Shown: piece after piece, positions 62,536-64,000 of the stretch
Layout of the letters: every line of letters begins with the position of its first letter
Numbering within the stretch: the first letter of the stretch is position 1
Assembly: GCA_017553785.1 (NCBI GenBank)
Contig: JAFZKD010000119.1
Location: forward strand, 1 to 64,000
Source of the DNA: Muribaculaceae bacterium
GTDB taxonomy: Bacteria; Bacteroidota; Bacteroidia; Bacteroidales; Muribaculaceae
Direction of reading: 5' to 3'
Length of the DNA: 64,000 nt
Notes under the pieces: generated by a model
What the model saw: only the letters and a program-made list of their open reading frames with translations
Database searches by the model: none
What the model was told of the DNA's origin: nothing
Position numbers and translations under genes: made by a program

Positions 62536-63558
62536 ACCCGTTGGCGGGATTAAAAAGTTAATAAAAAGATGTTCAAAAAGTTGCGCATATCGCTGATTTA
62601 TAGTAATTTAGTGGTGACAAAAACATTAAATTCAAATCACCGTATGCACAACTTGTACGCAAATTTCGTCAAAATTCTTGGTGTCTGCAAGAAATTTTCA
62701 ACAAATCTCGTGAATGAACTGGGTAACATCCCGCGCCCGGGAGTGGTCCCCAAGTTCAGTGACCTGGAAGTGATCGCCCTTAACTTGACCGCTGAAAACA
62801 TGAGCATTGACAGCGAAAGCTATCTGTTCGCTTTGCTGGAAGAGTACAAGGGCAAGATGCCGAACCTGATATCGCGCCGCCAGTACAATGACAGACGCAA
62901 ATACACTGCCGAGCTTTGCGAGGCAATCCGCAAAAGGATAGTGGAGTGCATCGATGGAAGCGAGGACATCTTCATCATAGACTCAAAGCCCGTTAAAGTG
63001 TGCCAGCTCTCAAGAGGGAAGCGCAACCGAATGGGCATGAAGGAAACGGAAAAGGCACCCGACTTCGGCTATTGCGCAGCGCAGTCGATGTATTACTACG
63101 GTTACAAACTTCATGCCGTGTGTGGCGTCTCAGGCGTGATTCACTCTTACGATTTGACTCAAGCCAGCGTCCATGACCTCAAGTATCTGAATGATGTCGG
63201 ACAAGACTTCTTCCAGTGCACAATCATTGGAGATAAGGGGTATTTGAGTGCCGAAGTGCAGCTGAATCTGTTTGAGAGTGCACATATCGAACTCGAGGTG
63301 CCATATCGCCTCAACCAGAAGAATTGGAAACCGTTCTACAAGCCTTTCGGCAAGGCCAGAAAAAGGGTCGAAACCGATTTCTCGCAGTTCTCCGACCAGT
63401 TCAATATCATGCGCAACTACGCAAAGCAGCACATCGGGTTCTTCACAAGGATCATCAGTAAAGTGAGCGCCTTTACTGTATCACAATATTTGAATTCAAT
63501 TAATAACAGAACCATCGGCAGGATTAAGTATGCGCTCGCTAAATTCCGCCAACGGGTT
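62536..63558 (+). mobile_element. IS982-family insertion sequence
   Basis: An element of about 1.02 kb bounded by inverted repeats AACCCGTTGGCGG (about 62536-62548) and CCGCCAACGGGTT (about 63546-63558), with pairing extending four more bases inward with one mismatch. It holds one transposase gene. I found no convincing target-site duplication next to the ends. Confidence 0.75.
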
Positions 63559-63621
63559 AAGAAAAAAAGATTGTTTGATTTCTCGTGCGCAACACGATCC
63601 TTTATCACAGGCCGGTTCTAG
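62644..63621 (+). CDS. IS982-family DDE transposase
   Basis: 325 residues from ATG 62644 (MHNLYANFVKILGVCKKF); the frame is open to 62569 but conserved sequence begins here. Catalytic acids are visible in FIIDSKPVKVC (Asp), IIGDKGYLSAE (Asp) and RKRVETDFSQF (Glu). The family usually ends just after NRTIGRIKYAL; here the frame runs on through the right inverted repeat and ends 63 nt outside it, adding about 26 residues. All catalytic parts are intact, so the element may still be active. Confidence 0.9.
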   Translation: MHNLYANFVKILGVCKKFSTNLVNELGNIPRPGVVPKFSDLEVIALNLTAENMSIDSESYLFALLEEYKGKMPNLISRRQYNDRRKYTAELCEAIRKRIVECIDGSEDIFIIDSKPVKVCQLSRGKRNRMGMKETEKAPDFGYCAAQSMYYYGYKLHAVCGVSGVIHSYDLTQASVHDLKYLNDVGQDFFQCTIIGDKGYLSAEVQLNLFESAHIELEVPYRLNQKNWKPFYKPFGKARKRVETDFSQFSDQFNIMRNYAKQHIGFFTRIISKVSAFTVSQYLNSINNRTIGRIKYALAKFRQRVKKKRLFDFSCATRSFITGRF

Positions 63622-63670
63622 TCATGCTGGTCTATGGCCAAAAAAATTGGGTGGCGCTATCGGGGATTGG

Positions 63671-64000
63671 CTAGCGAAGGCGGGATTTGAATTCATCAAT
63701 TACGGGATCCTCGAGGCCTTCGGAACGGTAGGTCTCGCGCTGGCCCATGAAGACAAAACGGGCGTCTTTGCTAATCTCATAATCATCGTCCCATTCCACG
63801 CGCCACATCTGGGTGAGGGTGCGGTCTTTAAGGTAGATACTGGTGAGGGCTAACACGCGGTGAACGGTGAAATGGTTGCCGCCATCAAAGGTCACGCTGC
63901 TGTCTAGCGTATAGGATCGGTTGCCGCCAAAACGCATGGGTTTCTGCGGCTCGCATATATGGAACTCGCCCAAGTCGAGGGCATCAATAACCGCACCGCC
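63671..64000 (-). CDS. Partial gene of unknown function, cut by the window edge
   Basis: The minus-strand frame is open from the stop at 63671 to the edge of the window, so the start lies outside. The visible C-terminal part of about 109 residues is mainly beta (RFGGNRSYTLDSSVTFDGGNHFTVHRVLALTSIYL, MWRVEWDDDYEISKDARFVFMGQRETY). I do not recognise the family. Confidence 0.6.
   Translation of the reverse strand, partial: GGAVIDALDLGEFHICEPQKPMRFGGNRSYTLDSSVTFDGGNHFTVHRVLALTSIYLKDRTLTQMWRVEWDDDYEISKDARFVFMGQRETYRSEGLEDPVIDEFKSRLR

Noticed and set aside
62434-63615. Similar CGTGCG...CACG hairpins left and right of the IS element as possible outer ends
   Set aside because: They are in the same orientation and only loosely similar. 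The 13-bp perfect inverted repeats at about 62536 and 63546 fit IS ends better.

Overview
The window looks like a chromosomal segment of a gut- or rumen-type Bacteroidales bacterium (Prevotella/Muribaculaceae-like; this placement is inference). Reasons: promoters of the Bacteroidetes type (a TTTG-like -33 box about 19 nt from TAnnTTTG), AT-rich leaders without Shine-Dalgarno sites, a type IX secretion protein (PorQ), BspA-like leucine-rich surface proteins, C10 (streptopain/interpain) proteases, PCMD-domain proteins, a Tyr-tailed Wzc kinase, and dockerin-like calcium-loop repeats on eight proteins.

Layout. 1-5.2 kb: a giant secreted leucine-rich-repeat protein split by one in-frame TAA. 5.3-9.7 kb: pdxA, a HAD phosphatase, a sugar-nucleotide-type nucleotidyltransferase and inositol-phosphate synthase. 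9.9-12.4 kb: Wzc-like tyrosine kinase/chain-length protein. 12.6-17 kb (minus): secreted endonuclease I, then an ATP-grasp enzyme and a CDP-alcohol phosphatidyltransferase; with the cytidylyltransferase-like protein and inositol-phosphate synthase these suggest an inositol-lipid route. 17.2 kb: tRNA-Ser(GCU). 17.5-26.6 kb (minus): porQ, a manA-mltG-DUF2007-phosphoethanolamine transferase operon, a Ca2+ P-type ATPase, and a polyprenol-phosphate mannosyltransferase-like enzyme. 26.8-32.4 kb (minus): BspA-dockerin protein, a three-gene housekeeping operon, and a small dockerin protein. 32.5-36.2 kb (plus): an isolated four-gene phage-derived cassette (portal, small acidic protein, capsid protein with a lipoprotein-like N terminus, M15 peptidase). 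36.3-39.8 kb (minus): large BspA/Big2/dockerin/FGE-like surface protein. 40-49 kb (mostly plus): CapD/WbpM-like dehydratase, an ECF S component, a tiny membrane HExxH protein behind a duplicated promoter element, DacB, an acidic unknown protein, RsmI, a coiled-coil lipoprotein and glycerate kinase. 49-53 kb: PCMD lipoprotein, outer-membrane barrel and two dockerin-type secreted proteins. 53.2-59.2 kb (minus): two adjacent C10 proteases. 59.4-62.2 kb (minus): EttA and a lipoprotein. 62.5-63.6 kb: an IS982-family element. A partial gene runs off the right edge.

How it fits together: most of the window builds and decorates the cell surface (glycan assembly, lipid head groups, peptidoglycan remodelling, T9SS export, secreted proteases and nuclease). 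The best candidates for something undescribed are the stand-alone portal/capsid/M15 cassette with its membrane-anchored capsid protein and the minimal HERIH membrane protein; the inositol/ATP-grasp gene set is also worth biochemical follow-up.
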